Positions 53,971 to 62,841 of a stretch of DNA of 64,000 bases are shown piece by piece. Each line of letters starts with the position of its first letter. Position 1 is the first letter of the stretch. The notes under the pieces were generated by a model. It was not told the DNA's origin, ran no database searches, and saw only the letters and a list, made by a program, of their open reading frames with translations. This DNA comes from JBDNJM01 sp041687755 (GTDB taxonomy: Bacteria > Planctomycetota > UBA1135 > GCA-002686595). The translations under genes and the position numbers were made by a program. The stretch is from the NCBI GenBank assembly GCA_041687755.1, contig JBDNJM010000034.1, positions 62,001-126,000 of the forward strand, given 5' to 3'.

Positions 53971-54681
53971 ATGAGCACTCGCCAAGACTCCGGCGGCCCC
54001 GAAGCCCCCACCGCCGCCATGCCCGCCATGCCCGCCATGCGCCAAGCAGCCACCGGCGAACTCGCCGGTACACCGATCGACCCCGTCCCCGCCCCCGCCC
54101 GGACCGCCAGCGTCCAACGCGCCACCAAGGAGACGCGCATCGAACTCGAGCTCGACCTCGACGGCAGCGGGCAGGCCGACATCCGCACCGGGCTCGGGTT
54201 CCTCGATCACATGCTGCAGTCGTTCACGCTGCACGCGCGGCTCGACCTGCGGCTCGTCTGCGAAGGCGATCTAGAGGTCTGCGACCACCACACCGTCGAG
54301 GACTGTGCGCTGGCTCTCGGGCAAGCCGTGGACGAAGCGCTCGGGCAGCGCGCCGGCATCGAGCGCTTCGCTGACGCCCTCGTTCCGATGGACGAGGCGC
54401 TCGCGCGGGTCGCACTCGACCTCTCCGGCCGGGCCGGCTCCGTGATCGAGCTCGGCCTGCGTCGCGAGACTATCGGGCAAGTCGCGACCGAGAACCTCAC
54501 GCACTTCTTCCAGTCCTTCGCGGCCGCCTCGCGTTCGACCCTGCACGTGGACGTCTTGCGCGGCGAGAACGACCACCACCGCTGCGAGGCCGCCTTCAAG
54601 GCCCTCGCCCTCTCCGTCCGTCGCGCCGTTCGTGTCGACGTCCAAGACTCCCGCATCCCCAGCGCGAAAGGCAGCCTCTGA
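53971..54681 (+). CDS. hisB: Imidazoleglycerol-phosphate dehydratase
   Basis: 236 residues, the Mn-dependent dehydratase of histidine synthesis. It is the monofunctional type without the HAD phosphatase domain of enteric HisB. The metal-binding histidines are visible in TGLGFLDHMLQSFTLHARLD, CDHHTVEDCALALGQA and GENDHHRCEAAFKALA. The first 45 or so residues are an Ala/Pro/Met-rich extension with three MPA-type repeats that is not part of the family fold; internal ATGs could serve as starts. hisH begins one base before its end (TGATG). Because no phosphatase domain is present, histidinol phosphatase must come from elsewhere. Confidence 0.94.
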   Translation: MSTRQDSGGPEAPTAAMPAMPAMRQAATGELAGTPIDPVPAPARTASVQRATKETRIELELDLDGSGQADIRTGLGFLDHMLQSFTLHARLDLRLVCEGDLEVCDHHTVEDCALALGQAVDEALGQRAGIERFADALVPMDEALARVALDLSGRAGSVIELGLRRETIGQVATENLTHFFQSFAAASRSTLHVDVLRGENDHHRCEAAFKALALSVRRAVRVDVQDSRIPSAKGSL

Positions 54682-55319
54682 TGAACCGTGAAATCTATCT
54701 GCTGCGCACCGGCGTGGCCAACCTGGCCTCCGTCGAGGCGGCCTTCGAGCGCCTCGGCGCGCGCGTGCGCATCGGGAGTGACCCCGATGAAGCGCGGGCG
54801 GCCCAGGCGCTGGTGCTGCCCGGCGTCGGGCGTTTTGGCGTTGCGATGAACGCGCTGCGCGAGACCGGGCTGGACTCTGTCCTGAAGGATCGTCTCGAGA
54901 GCCGCCGCCCGCTGCTCGCCATCTGCCTCGGGCTCCAGCTGCTCGGCCAGAGCAGCGCGGAGAGCCCGCGCGCTCGCGGGCTTGGCGCCTTCGACCTCTC
55001 CGCGCGCCCCTTCCCGGCCGGCGTCCGCTCACCGCAGCTGGGCTGGAACCGCATGGAGGCCGGCGAGGGCTGCCGGCTGCTGCGCTCCGGCTGGGTCGCC
55101 TACGCCAACGGGTTTCGCTTCGAGCGGCGACCGGTCGGCTGGAGCGCAGCGTGGAGCGACCACGGCGGACGCTTCATCGCGGCGCTCGAGCGCGGACCGC
55201 AGCTCGCCTGTCAGTTCCACCCCGAGCTGTCCGGTGCCCTAGGTGCCGACCTGCTCGAACGCTGGCTGCAGCGCGCTCTGGGTCCGGCCGGCGCTCTCGC
55301 CGGAGGGACGGCATGCTAG
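54681..55319 (+). CDS. hisH: Imidazole glycerol phosphate synthase, glutamine amidotransferase subunit
   Basis: 212 residues. Class I amidotransferase with the nucleophile Cys in LLAICLGLQLLGQ, and the catalytic His and Glu in CQFHPELSG. The N-terminal VANLASVEAAFERLGA and LVLPGVGRFGVAM regions are typical. It delivers ammonia to HisF. Start 54681; its end overlaps hisF by 7 bp, and the two subunits are adjacent as in most his operons. Confidence 0.95.
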   Translation: MNREIYLLRTGVANLASVEAAFERLGARVRIGSDPDEARAAQALVLPGVGRFGVAMNALRETGLDSVLKDRLESRRPLLAICLGLQLLGQSSAESPRARGLGAFDLSARPFPAGVRSPQLGWNRMEAGEGCRLLRSGWVAYANGFRFERRPVGWSAAWSDHGGRFIAALERGPQLACQFHPELSGALGADLLERWLQRALGPAGALAGGTAC

Positions 55320-56089
55320 CTCTGCGGGTCGTGCCCTGCCTCGACGTCCGCGCCGGACGCGTGGTCAAGGGCGTGCGCTTTGAGGGCCTGCGCGACATGG
55401 GTGACCCGGTCGAGCTCGCCCTGGCCTACGAGGGCCAGGGTGCCGACGAGCTAGTCGTGCTCGACATCTCGGCCAGCCTCGAGTCACGCGGTCCGGATAC
55501 CGAGACCGTCGCGCGCCTGCGGGCGGCGCTCTCGATACCCGTGACCGTCGGCGGTGGCGTGACCGATGTGGACGCCGCTCGAAGACTCCTCGAAGCCGGC
55601 GCCGACAAGGTCGCCGTCAACTCCGCGGCATTGGCGCGCCCGCAGCTGGTCGCGGACCTCGCCCGGGCCTTCGGCGGACAGTGCACAGTCGTCTCCATCG
55701 ATGCCTTCCGGACCGGGTCGGGCTACCGCGTCGCCGGTCGTTCCGCGACCGAGCGCACGGAGCGCTCGGTCCTGGACTGGGCGCGCGACGTGGAACAGCT
55801 GGGCGCCGGGGAAATCCTCGCCACCAGCATCGACCGCGACGGCACGCGCTCCGGCTACGACCTCGAGCTGCTGCGCGCGCTCAGCGACACGGTCAGCCTG
55901 CCGATCATCGCTTCCGGCGGCGTGGACGGGTATCCCGACCTTATCGCGGGTGCGCGCGCCGGTGCCTCGGCGGTCCTAGCTGCGTCCATGTTCCACGAGG
56001 GCGAGGGCACCGTCGACGGCGCCAAGCTCGCCCTCGCCGCCGCGGGCATCGTGGTGCGCAGCTCCAGAGCATCAGGGGTGACGCCGTGA
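55313..56089 (+). CDS. hisF: Imidazole glycerol phosphate synthase, cyclase subunit
   Basis: 258-residue (beta/alpha)8 cyclase that turns PRFAR and ammonia into IGP and AICAR. The first catalytic Asp is in RVVPCLDVRAGRVVKGVRF, the second catalytic Asp in the SIDRDGTRSGYD segment, and the phosphate loops are in VTVGGGVTD and PIIASGGVDG. I start it at the ATG 55313, inside hisH; the longer frame upstream is antisense-like. The end overlaps the hisA GTG (GTGA). Confidence 0.95.
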   Translation: MLALRVVPCLDVRAGRVVKGVRFEGLRDMGDPVELALAYEGQGADELVVLDISASLESRGPDTETVARLRAALSIPVTVGGGVTDVDAARRLLEAGADKVAVNSAALARPQLVADLARAFGGQCTVVSIDAFRTGSGYRVAGRSATERTERSVLDWARDVEQLGAGEILATSIDRDGTRSGYDLELLRALSDTVSLPIIASGGVDGYPDLIAGARAGASAVLAASMFHEGEGTVDGAKLALAAAGIVVRSSRASGVTP

Positions 56090-57378
56090 TCGTGCCCTCC
56101 ATCGACCTCATGGGCGGCAACGCCGTACAGCTCGTCGGCGGTGAACGGCTCGAACTCGACGCGGGCGACCCGGTCGAGGTCTGCGGTCCGTTCCTGCGCA
56201 CGGGCGAGCTGGCCGTGGTCGACCTCGACGCGGCCCTCGGCCAGGGCGACAACGTCGCGGCCATGGAGCGCCTGCTCGAACGGGGCCTCGCGGCCGGCGC
56301 CACCGTCCGCGTCGGCGGCGGCATTCGCACCGTCGAAGCGGCCCGCGCGTGGCTCGACCGAGGCGCGTCGCGGGTCGTACTCGGCACCGCGGCGACCCCG
56401 GAGATCTTGCGCGAGCTTCCGCGCGAGCGCGTTGTCGCGGCTCTCGATGCCCGCGACGGCGAGGTCGTGACCGAGGGCTGGCGCACGCGCACGGGCGAGT
56501 CGATCGAGACTCGACTGGAGCGCCTGCGACCCTTTGCCGGCGGCTTCCTCGTGACCTTTGTCGAACGCGAAGGGCGCCTCGGAGGCACGGACAGTGAGCG
56601 GGCAAAGAGCCTGCGCGCAGCCGCAGGCGACGCCGAGCTGGTCGCCGCAGGCGGGATCACGACCGCCGCCGACGTGGCCGCGCTCGACGCGCTCGACGTG
56701 CGCTCCCAGGTCGGTATGGCGCTCTACAAGGGCCTGCTCGAACTGGGGCCCGCCATCTGGGCCTGCCTGCACAGCGATCGCCCCGACGGTCTCGTTCCGA
56801 CGATCCCGTGCGACACCGAAGGCCGTGCCCTCGGCCTGGTGTACTCGAGCCTCGAGTCGCTCTCCGAGTCGCTCACCACCGGCAAGGCCGTCTACCAGTC
56901 GCGCCGCCGCGGCCTGTGGCGCAAGGGCGCCACCAGCGGCAACGTCCAGGAACTCCTGCGCGTCGCGCCGGACTGCGACCGCAACGCGCTGCGCTTCACG
57001 GTCCGCCAGGCGGGTGCCGGGTTCTGCCACAAGCAGACCGAGACCTGTTTTGGCGCAGCCACAGGGCTGCGCGCCCTGGAGCGTACGCTGCAGGAGCGCA
57101 GACAGAGCGCACCGCCCGGCAGCTACGCCGCGAAGCTGTTCGCCGATCCGACGCTGCTCGACGCCAAGCTGCGCGAGGAGGTCGAGGAGCTGTGCGAAGC
57201 CCGCTCGACCGAGCACGCCGTGGCCGAGGCGGCCGACGTGCTGTTCTTCACCCTAGCCCGACTCGTGCGCGACGGCGCCGGGCTGCCTGAGCTCGCGCTC
57301 GAACTCGACGCTCGCGCCGCCCGCGTGTCCCGCCGCCCCGGCCTCGCCAAGCCGGGTGCCTCGCACCCCAAGTCTTGA
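56086..57378 (+). CDS. HisA-HisI-HisE trifunctional fusion
   Basis: 430 residues from GTG 56086. Residues 1-225 are a HisA-type (beta/alpha)8 isomerase: IVPSIDLMGGNAVQLVGG with the first catalytic Asp at residue 7, and phosphate loops VRVGGGIRT and LVAAGGITT. The second acid site reads TFVEREG with Glu162 where bacterial HisA has Asp. Residues 232-323 are phosphoribosyl-AMP cyclohydrolase (HisI) with LGLVYSSLESL, WRKGATSGNVQ, DCDRN and zinc cysteines C314 and C321. Residues 325-430 are phosphoribosyl-ATP pyrophosphatase (HisE; EEVEELCEAR, EAADVLFFTLARL). HisI-HisE resemble fungal HIS4 more than usual bacterial HisIE. The third Asp of the D-x-D-x-D metal site is Asn300. Steps 2-4 of the pathway would sit on one chain. 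Confidence 0.9.
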   Translation: MIVPSIDLMGGNAVQLVGGERLELDAGDPVEVCGPFLRTGELAVVDLDAALGQGDNVAAMERLLERGLAAGATVRVGGGIRTVEAARAWLDRGASRVVLGTAATPEILRELPRERVVAALDARDGEVVTEGWRTRTGESIETRLERLRPFAGGFLVTFVEREGRLGGTDSERAKSLRAAAGDAELVAAGGITTAADVAALDALDVRSQVGMALYKGLLELGPAIWACLHSDRPDGLVPTIPCDTEGRALGLVYSSLESLSESLTTGKAVYQSRRRGLWRKGATSGNVQELLRVAPDCDRNALRFTVRQAGAGFCHKQTETCFGAATGLRALERTLQERRQSAPPGSYAAKLFADPTLLDAKLREEVEELCEARSTEHAVAEAADVLFFTLARLVRDGAGLPELALELDARAARVSRRPGLAKPGASHPKS

Positions 57379-57416
57379 CGCGCCCCTCCCGCAACCGTCC
57401 GTTCCACCGCCCAGCC

Positions 57417-58688
57417 ATGACCTCCGTGACCACCCCCCTTCTGCGGCGCCTCGCGCCCGATGCCGCGCAGCTCGGCTCCGCCTCCGCCCGCGCTCCGTTC
57501 TCGAAGACGGTCCTCGAAGGCGCGCGCGAGATCGTCCGGCGCGTCGCCAAGGACGGCCTCGACGCCCTGCTCGAGCTGCGCGCCCGCTACGACGACCTCG
57601 CGCCGGACACGCCGCTGCTGCTGGAGCGCGACGCGCTCGAGCGGACCTTCAACTCCCGCCCCGCGGCGGAGCGCGCGCTGCTGGAGCGCACGGCCGATCG
57701 CATCCGACGCTTCGCCGAAGCCCAGCGGGCCGCTCTGCTGGACGTCGAGATCCCCGTTCCCGGCGGCCGCGCCGGCCACCGCTTCCTGCCGCTCGAGTCC
57801 GCCGCCGGCTACGTGCCCGCCGGCCGCTACCCGCTGCCCTCCTCCGCGCTGATGAACGCGATTCCCGCGCGCACCGCCGGCGTCGCCCGCGTGCTGTTGG
57901 CCACGCCCAAGCCCGACCCGACCACCCTCGCCGCCGCCTTCGTCGCGGGCGCCGACGCGGTCCTGCTCGCCGGCGGCGCCCAGGCCATCGCCGCCCTCGC
58001 CTACGGCGCGGGCCCGATCGCCCCGGTCGACGTGATCACGGGCCCGGGCAACGCCTGGGTCACCGCGGCCAAGTCGCTCGTGACCGAGCGCGTCGCGATC
58101 GACGGGCTCGCCGGTCCTTCCGAGCTGCTCGTGATCGCCGGGCCCGATGCGAACCCGGCGTGGATCGCGGCCGACCTGCTCGCCCAGGCCGAGCACGACG
58201 AACTCGCGGAGCCGGGCCTACTCGCCTTCGATGAGGGCACACTCGAGGCGGTCGAGCGCGAGCTCGGCCGACAGCTCCCCCTGCTCGACACGCGCGACAC
58301 CGCCGCGCGCGCACTCTCCAACGGGTTCGCGGTCCTCGTGGACTCGGACGCCCAGGCCCTGGAGCTATCCGAGCGCCTTGCGCCCGAGCACCTCCAGCTC
58401 GTCGGCGCCCGCGCCGAAGCCTTGGGCCCGCGCCTCGCGCGCTACGGCGCCCTGTTCGTCGGCGAGCGCTCCGGCGAAGTCCTGGGCGACTATGGCGCCG
58501 GGCCCAACCACGTCCTGCCCACCGGCGGCACCGCGCGGTTTGCCAGCGGGCTCTCCGTGCTCGACTTCCTGCGGGCGCGCACGTTCCTCGAGCTCGACGA
58601 CGCGGCGGAGCTGGCCCAGGACTCGGCGGACCTCGCCCGCCTCGAGGGCCTCAGCGCTCACGCAGCGGCGGCCGACCTGCGCCTTTAG
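57417..58688 (+). CDS. hisD: Histidinol dehydrogenase
   Basis: 423 residues, zinc-dependent, oxidising histidinol to histidine in two NAD steps. It has the family hallmarks: GYVPAGRYPLPSSALMNAIPAR, LLAGGAQAIAALAYG, GPGNAWVTAAKSLV, GLAGPSELLVIAGP, DLLAQAEHDELA, APEHLQLV and GAGPNHVLPTGG. The frame could begin at TTG 57375, overlapping the preceding stop; I use the ATG 57417, which begins the conserved region after a short lead. It is the last gene of the operon and directly follows the HisA-HisI-HisE fusion, the order that in fungi is one HIS4 polypeptide. Confidence 0.95.
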   Translation: MTSVTTPLLRRLAPDAAQLGSASARAPFSKTVLEGAREIVRRVAKDGLDALLELRARYDDLAPDTPLLLERDALERTFNSRPAAERALLERTADRIRRFAEAQRAALLDVEIPVPGGRAGHRFLPLESAAGYVPAGRYPLPSSALMNAIPARTAGVARVLLATPKPDPTTLAAAFVAGADAVLLAGGAQAIAALAYGAGPIAPVDVITGPGNAWVTAAKSLVTERVAIDGLAGPSELLVIAGPDANPAWIAADLLAQAEHDELAEPGLLAFDEGTLEAVERELGRQLPLLDTRDTAARALSNGFAVLVDSDAQALELSERLAPEHLQLVGARAEALGPRLARYGALFVGERSGEVLGDYGAGPNHVLPTGGTARFASGLSVLDFLRARTFLELDDAAELAQDSADLARLEGLSAHAAAADLRL

Positions 58689-58770
58689 CCTCTCGACGAA
58701 GCTGCGGCGCGCGCTCGGTTAGCATCACGAGCGGAATGACCCATTCCGCTGCCCCCAGGAACCTGCGCCC

Positions 58771-59490
58771 ATGGAACTCTGGCTCGAACCCGCCACCTGG
58801 ATCGCCCTCGCCACGCTGACCGCGGTCGAGATCGTGCTGGGCATCGACAACGTCGTGTTCATCGCGATCTTGGCCGATCGCCTGCCGCCCGAGCAGCGCG
58901 CGCGGGCGCGCACCATCGGCCTGCTGGCGGCGATGGCTACGCGCATCCTGCTGCTGCTCTCGATCAGCTGGCTCGTGCAGCTCACCAACCCCCTGGTCGA
59001 GCTGTTCGGGCACGGGTTCTCCGGCCGCGACTTGATCCTGATCACCGGCGGCCTGTTCCTGCTGTCGAAGGCGACGCTGGAGCTGCACCACATGACGGAG
59101 GATGACGGCCCGCACGCGCCCAAATCCGCGCAGGCCATAACCCTCCGGGGCGTCGTCCTGCAGATCCTCGCGCTCGACGTGGTCTTCTCGCTCGACTCGG
59201 TGATCACCGCCGTCGGGCTCGCCGAGCACGTGATCATCATGGTCGCTGCCGTCGTCATCAGCGTCGGCGTGATGCTGTTCTCCGCGAAGGCGATCTCGGA
59301 GTTCCTTGAGCGCCAGCCCACCTTCAAGACCCTCGCGCTCAGCTTCCTGCTGATGATCGGAATGCTGCTCGTCGCGGACGGATTCGGGCTGCACGTGCCG
59401 AAGGGCTACGCCTACTTCGCGATGGCTTTCTCGGGCTTCGTGGAGTTCATGAACTACCGGCTGCGGCGGGGCCCGCAGCCCGCCGAGTGA
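58771..59490 (+). CDS. TerC-family integral membrane protein
   Basis: 239 residues, seven or eight helices. The family signature EIVLGIDNVVFIAILADRLPPEQRARART is at residues 20-48 and its second half QILALDVVFSLDSVITAVGL at about 130-150. Both carry the paired acidic residues that in related proteins bind metal or export manganese. The ATG at 58771 is immediately before a Glu/Leu helix. It lies 82 bp after hisD and may be co-transcribed, though no functional link to histidine is evident. Confidence 0.92.
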   Translation: MELWLEPATWIALATLTAVEIVLGIDNVVFIAILADRLPPEQRARARTIGLLAAMATRILLLLSISWLVQLTNPLVELFGHGFSGRDLILITGGLFLLSKATLELHHMTEDDGPHAPKSAQAITLRGVVLQILALDVVFSLDSVITAVGLAEHVIIMVAAVVISVGVMLFSAKAISEFLERQPTFKTLALSFLLMIGMLLVADGFGLHVPKGYAYFAMAFSGFVEFMNYRLRRGPQPAE

Positions 59491-59515
59491 GCGGAGCTGT
59501 CTGCAGCCCTCCCCG

Positions 59516-60388
59516 TCAGACCTTCGCGAGCATCTCGCGCGCCTGCGCGATGCCAACCGCAAAAAACTCCGCGACCGCGGCGGCCTGGATGTCCTTGGAC
59601 AGGGCCGCGACGTCGGCGAGCGGCAGCGCCGCGAGCAAGGGGCCCTTGGTCAGCCAGCTCCCGCGCTCCATCTGCGGCGGGCTCGTCACCACCGGGCTCG
59701 GGTAGGGCCCGATGTACCAGTAGGCGCGATCGCAGCGATTGCCCGCCGGGCTGAGGCCACAGCCGACGGTGCGCCGGCCCTCGCCGTCGGCGTCGTAGGC
59801 GAACAGCGCGGCGATGTCGAAGTGGTGCGGCCAACAGCGGACGGACACGTCGGCCTGCCCGAGCTCCTCCGCCAGGCTGCGCAGCATTCCATCGGCGTTC
59901 GCGTACGCGCGCTCCACGCCGGCGAAGCCGTCCTCGCAGCCGCCGCCGAAGGGCGAGCCCGCGGTGACGGGATGCAGGTCGAGTCGCGTCTCGCGCAGCA
60001 GGTCGTTGCGGGCGGACTCGCCCGCGAGCTTCTCGGCCCGATCGAACAGCCAGGTGCGGCCCTCGGTGAGCTGCCGACCGAGCAGATCGAAGCGCTGCAG
60101 CACCGAATGGCTCGAGTCGAGCACAAGCAGGCTCGGCTCGTCCAACCGCAGGCCGACCCGGAAGCTTTTGCCGCCCGGTCCGGCAATCTTGGCGCCCACC
60201 AGGGCGCGCGGCCCCGGGCGCCACTCCAGCGCCATGTGGGACATGTCCTTCGCCGACTTGCCCCAGAGTCCGCCCACGTGACCCACCAGGCGGGCGGCGT
60301 GGTGCAGCTGGCGCCAGGCCTCACCGCGTTCGAGAGAACCTTCGAAGGAGTGCCAGGAACGCGGGATGAGGGCAGCGGAGTCGATCAT
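59516..60388 (-). CDS. Conserved-looking protein of unknown function
   Basis: 290 residues, soluble, with protein-like composition: LHHAARLVGHVGGLWGK, RAEKLAGESARNDLLRETRL, VRCWPHHFDIAALFAYDADG and AYWYIGPYPSP. The WPHHFD motif followed by a small beta-rich C-terminal part recalls DUF5996-type proteins, but I cannot confirm this by eye. No signal peptide or membrane helix. Convergent with the TerC gene, 25 bp apart. Confidence 0.7.
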   Translation of the reverse strand: MIDSAALIPRSWHSFEGSLERGEAWRQLHHAARLVGHVGGLWGKSAKDMSHMALEWRPGPRALVGAKIAGPGGKSFRVGLRLDEPSLLVLDSSHSVLQRFDLLGRQLTEGRTWLFDRAEKLAGESARNDLLRETRLDLHPVTAGSPFGGGCEDGFAGVERAYANADGMLRSLAEELGQADVSVRCWPHHFDIAALFAYDADGEGRRTVGCGLSPAGNRCDRAYWYIGPYPSPVVTSPPQMERGSWLTKGPLLAALPLADVAALSKDIQAAAVAEFFAVGIAQAREMLAKV

Positions 60389-60560
60389 AGGGGGCGGTCT
60401 AGAGACGCACTGGAGGAGCTGCTTCCAGCGTACCTGAAGAATGTCGGATGACCCCGACCGGGCCTTTTCGCCCCGCCTGAGGCCCCCAGGAGCCGGGAAT
60501 CACGGGGCCTGGGCCCCGCGCGGGAGGCCCTGCGGATCCCCGAACGACCCCCCGCGCCGC

Positions 60561-61610
60561 TCAGCCACCGAGCACGAGCTGCGGGCCCTCGGTCAGGCCA
60601 ACACGCGCCGCGGCCACGTCCACGAGGACCCCCTGGGCGTAGTAGCCGAGTCCAACAAGCGCCAGCACAGCCGGGATTGTCAGGTCCACCAACCCCTCGC
60701 CGACCACAACCGCAGGTCCCTCGACGATCAGGGCGGCGGGCACTCCGACCAGCAGCTCGCCGAGTGCCCCGACGGGGCCCAGCCCCACGCCGCTCGCTTG
60801 GATCGAGCCCGCCACGGAGGAGACCAACAGCAGCGGAGCCTGCGGGTACCCGAACTCCCCGGTCGGATCGCTGAGCGCAGAGCTCGCCACGCTCGAGATC
60901 ATCGGCGCGCCGCTGGTCAGGCGCAGCGAACCCGCAGGGTTCACCGCCGAGCCGTAGGACGTCGCGCTGCTAAGCCGGCGGAACGTGAACGTGCCCAGCG
61001 GAACGGTCGCCGTGAACGGCGAGTTCGCCATCCACTCCACGACGCCCGCCGACCTGGTGTCCTCGTCGGACGAAGAGAAGTCCGTGCCGCTGTCGGTGCC
61101 CGCATCTAGATGCGTACAGCTCGCCCGTGAGCTCTTCGACCCACTGGCCCTCAACGAACAGTTGCGCCCCGTCCACGCCGACGAACCAGTCCGGGCTCGG
61201 CGCGACCATGGACACCAACGTGACGTGGGAGTGCGCCGAGCCCGCATTGAACGTCAGCGCGGTGCTGCCCGGCGAGGAGGTGATCCCGACGCCGGCGATG
61301 AATTCCCCCGCCGTTCCTGCGGCCATCGCCGCCTGGACCTCGGCCGCGATGCCCGCCTGGGAGCCGTTCTCTGCCGGGGCCTCAAGCGCTGGCGAGGCGG
61401 GCATGCCCACCGACCAGAACTGTGAGGGCTCCGCGTGCGTGCCACCAATCAGGGGCGAGAACCGGCCGCTTCCCGGGAACGTCGTCGGGTGGGTCGCGAC
61501 GCTCCAGGTCGCGTCGAAGACGACCGCGTAGGTCGCGATGGCTGGAGCGCTCTGGGCGACGGCGAGCGTGGGCAGGGACAGCGCGACGAGGCTGAGAGCA
61601 GGTGCGACAT
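60561..61610 (-). pseudogene. Spondin_N secreted protein, disrupted by two frameshifts
   Basis: The minus strand encodes, in pieces, a paralogue of the gene at 61795. An ATG at 61610 opens a few residues. The signal-peptide-like sequence ALSLVALSLPTLAVAQS and the Spondin_N start (YAVVFDATWSVATHP) follow in a different frame. The domain continues through VAPSPDWFVGVDGAQLF until near 61105-61118, where the frame shifts again before HLDAGTDSGTDF. The remainder to 60561 (VPLGTFTFRRLSSATSYGS and the C-terminal module) is intact. The intact neighbour reads WDSGTDNG at the second break. Two frame changes and no in-frame start argue for a pseudogene, or for sequencing indels. Confidence 0.8.
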
Positions 61611-61794
61611 CGAAGGGATCCTGGGCAGGAGTTGGAGCGCGCGAAGAATCCCGCCGTACCGCCTGCCCGCCTCGTTCCGAAGCCTCTCAAACGTGAAAAC
61701 GCCGCGGGGCCGGCCCAGTGGCCCGCCCCGCGGCTGTTCGACGCGCCGTCGTGCCCCAATAGGCCCGCGACGCCGGCTGGATCGCCGAGAGCAA

Positions 61795-62841
61795 TCAGAA
61801 ACCGATGACGAGTTCGACGCCCTCCGTCAGGCCAGCGCGCAGCGCCATGACGTCAACGAGCGCGCCCTGGGCGAAATAGTCAAGGCCGACCAGGGCCGGG
61901 ATGTTCGGGATCCCGAACTGGATCGAGGCTTCACCGGCGGAGATCGTCGGGCCGGTTTGGGTCAGCAGGATCGGCGTGTCGATCAGCAGCTCGCCGGGCG
62001 CGCCCACGGGCCCCAAGCCGAAGCCGGGCAGGGTCACGGAAGTCGAGTTCGCCGAGACGAACAGGAGCGTGGCGAGCGGCGTGCCGAGTTGACCGCTGGG
62101 ATCGCTCACGCCGAGGGTCACGTTGCTCCCAATCGTCGGCGGGCCGCTGAGCACGCGGATCGAGTTGGGCGGGTTGACGCCGGAGCCGTAGGTCGCGGCG
62201 CTCGCCAGGCGGCGGAACGTGAACGTGCCCAGCGGATCGTTGCCGGTAAACGGCCCGGTGTTCTGCAGGGCGATCGGCGCTTGAGGGTTCGTGTCGCTGT
62301 TCGGCGAGGTCAGGTTTAGGCCGTTGTCGGTGCCCGAGTCCCAGGCCAGCAGCGGCACGCTCAGCTCGTCCACCCACTCGCCGCCCTCGAGCAGCTCGAG
62401 CCCGCCCACGCCCACGAACCAGTCCGGGCTCGGCGCGATCATGGCCACGAGGGTGACGCGCGGGTTCTGACTGTCGATCTCAAACTGGAACGAGGTCATG
62501 CCCGGAGAGAGCGGGACGCCGCCGCCCTGGAGCACGGCGCCCGCCTGGCCGATGCTAATCGCGGCCTGGACCTCGTTGCGCAGCGTCGTCGCCGAGCCGC
62601 TCTCCGCCATCGACTCGATGCCGTTGCTGGCGATGCCGCCCGGCGACCAGAACTGGCCGGCGTTGGCGTGGGTCCCGCCGATCAGCTGCGAAAAGTGAGC
62701 CGAGCCGACGTAGGCATTCGGGTGCGTCTGCGCGCTCCAGGTGGCGTCGAAGACCACCTCGTACTTCGCAACCGCCTGGTGCTGGGCCTGGGCGGCGGAG
62801 GCGAGAACGGCGCTGAAGATCAGGAACAGAGAGCGGCGCAT
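61795..62841 (-). CDS. Spondin_N-domain secreted protein
   Basis: 348 residues with a signal peptide (RRSLFLIFSAVLASAAQAQ). The Spondin_N region begins at YEVVFDATWSAQTHP and includes SQLIGGTHANAGQFWSPGGIAS, the hallmark VAMIAPSPDWFVGVGGLELL and LLAWDSGTDNG. A variable beta stretch follows, then a C-terminal module (PGFGLGPVGAPGELLIDTPI ... LDYFAQGALVDV) that also ends the disrupted paralogue and resembles terminal modules of other exported proteins of this organism type. The ATG directly abuts a C8 run on the coding strand. Role unknown; extracellular adhesion is possible from the animal spondin analogy only. Confidence 0.88.
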   Translation of the reverse strand: MRRSLFLIFSAVLASAAQAQHQAVAKYEVVFDATWSAQTHPNAYVGSAHFSQLIGGTHANAGQFWSPGGIASNGIESMAESGSATTLRNEVQAAISIGQAGAVLQGGGVPLSPGMTSFQFEIDSQNPRVTLVAMIAPSPDWFVGVGGLELLEGGEWVDELSVPLLAWDSGTDNGLNLTSPNSDTNPQAPIALQNTGPFTGNDPLGTFTFRRLASAATYGSGVNPPNSIRVLSGPPTIGSNVTLGVSDPSGQLGTPLATLLFVSANSTSVTLPGFGLGPVGAPGELLIDTPILLTQTGPTISAGEASIQFGIPNIPALVGLDYFAQGALVDVMALRAGLTEGVELVIGF

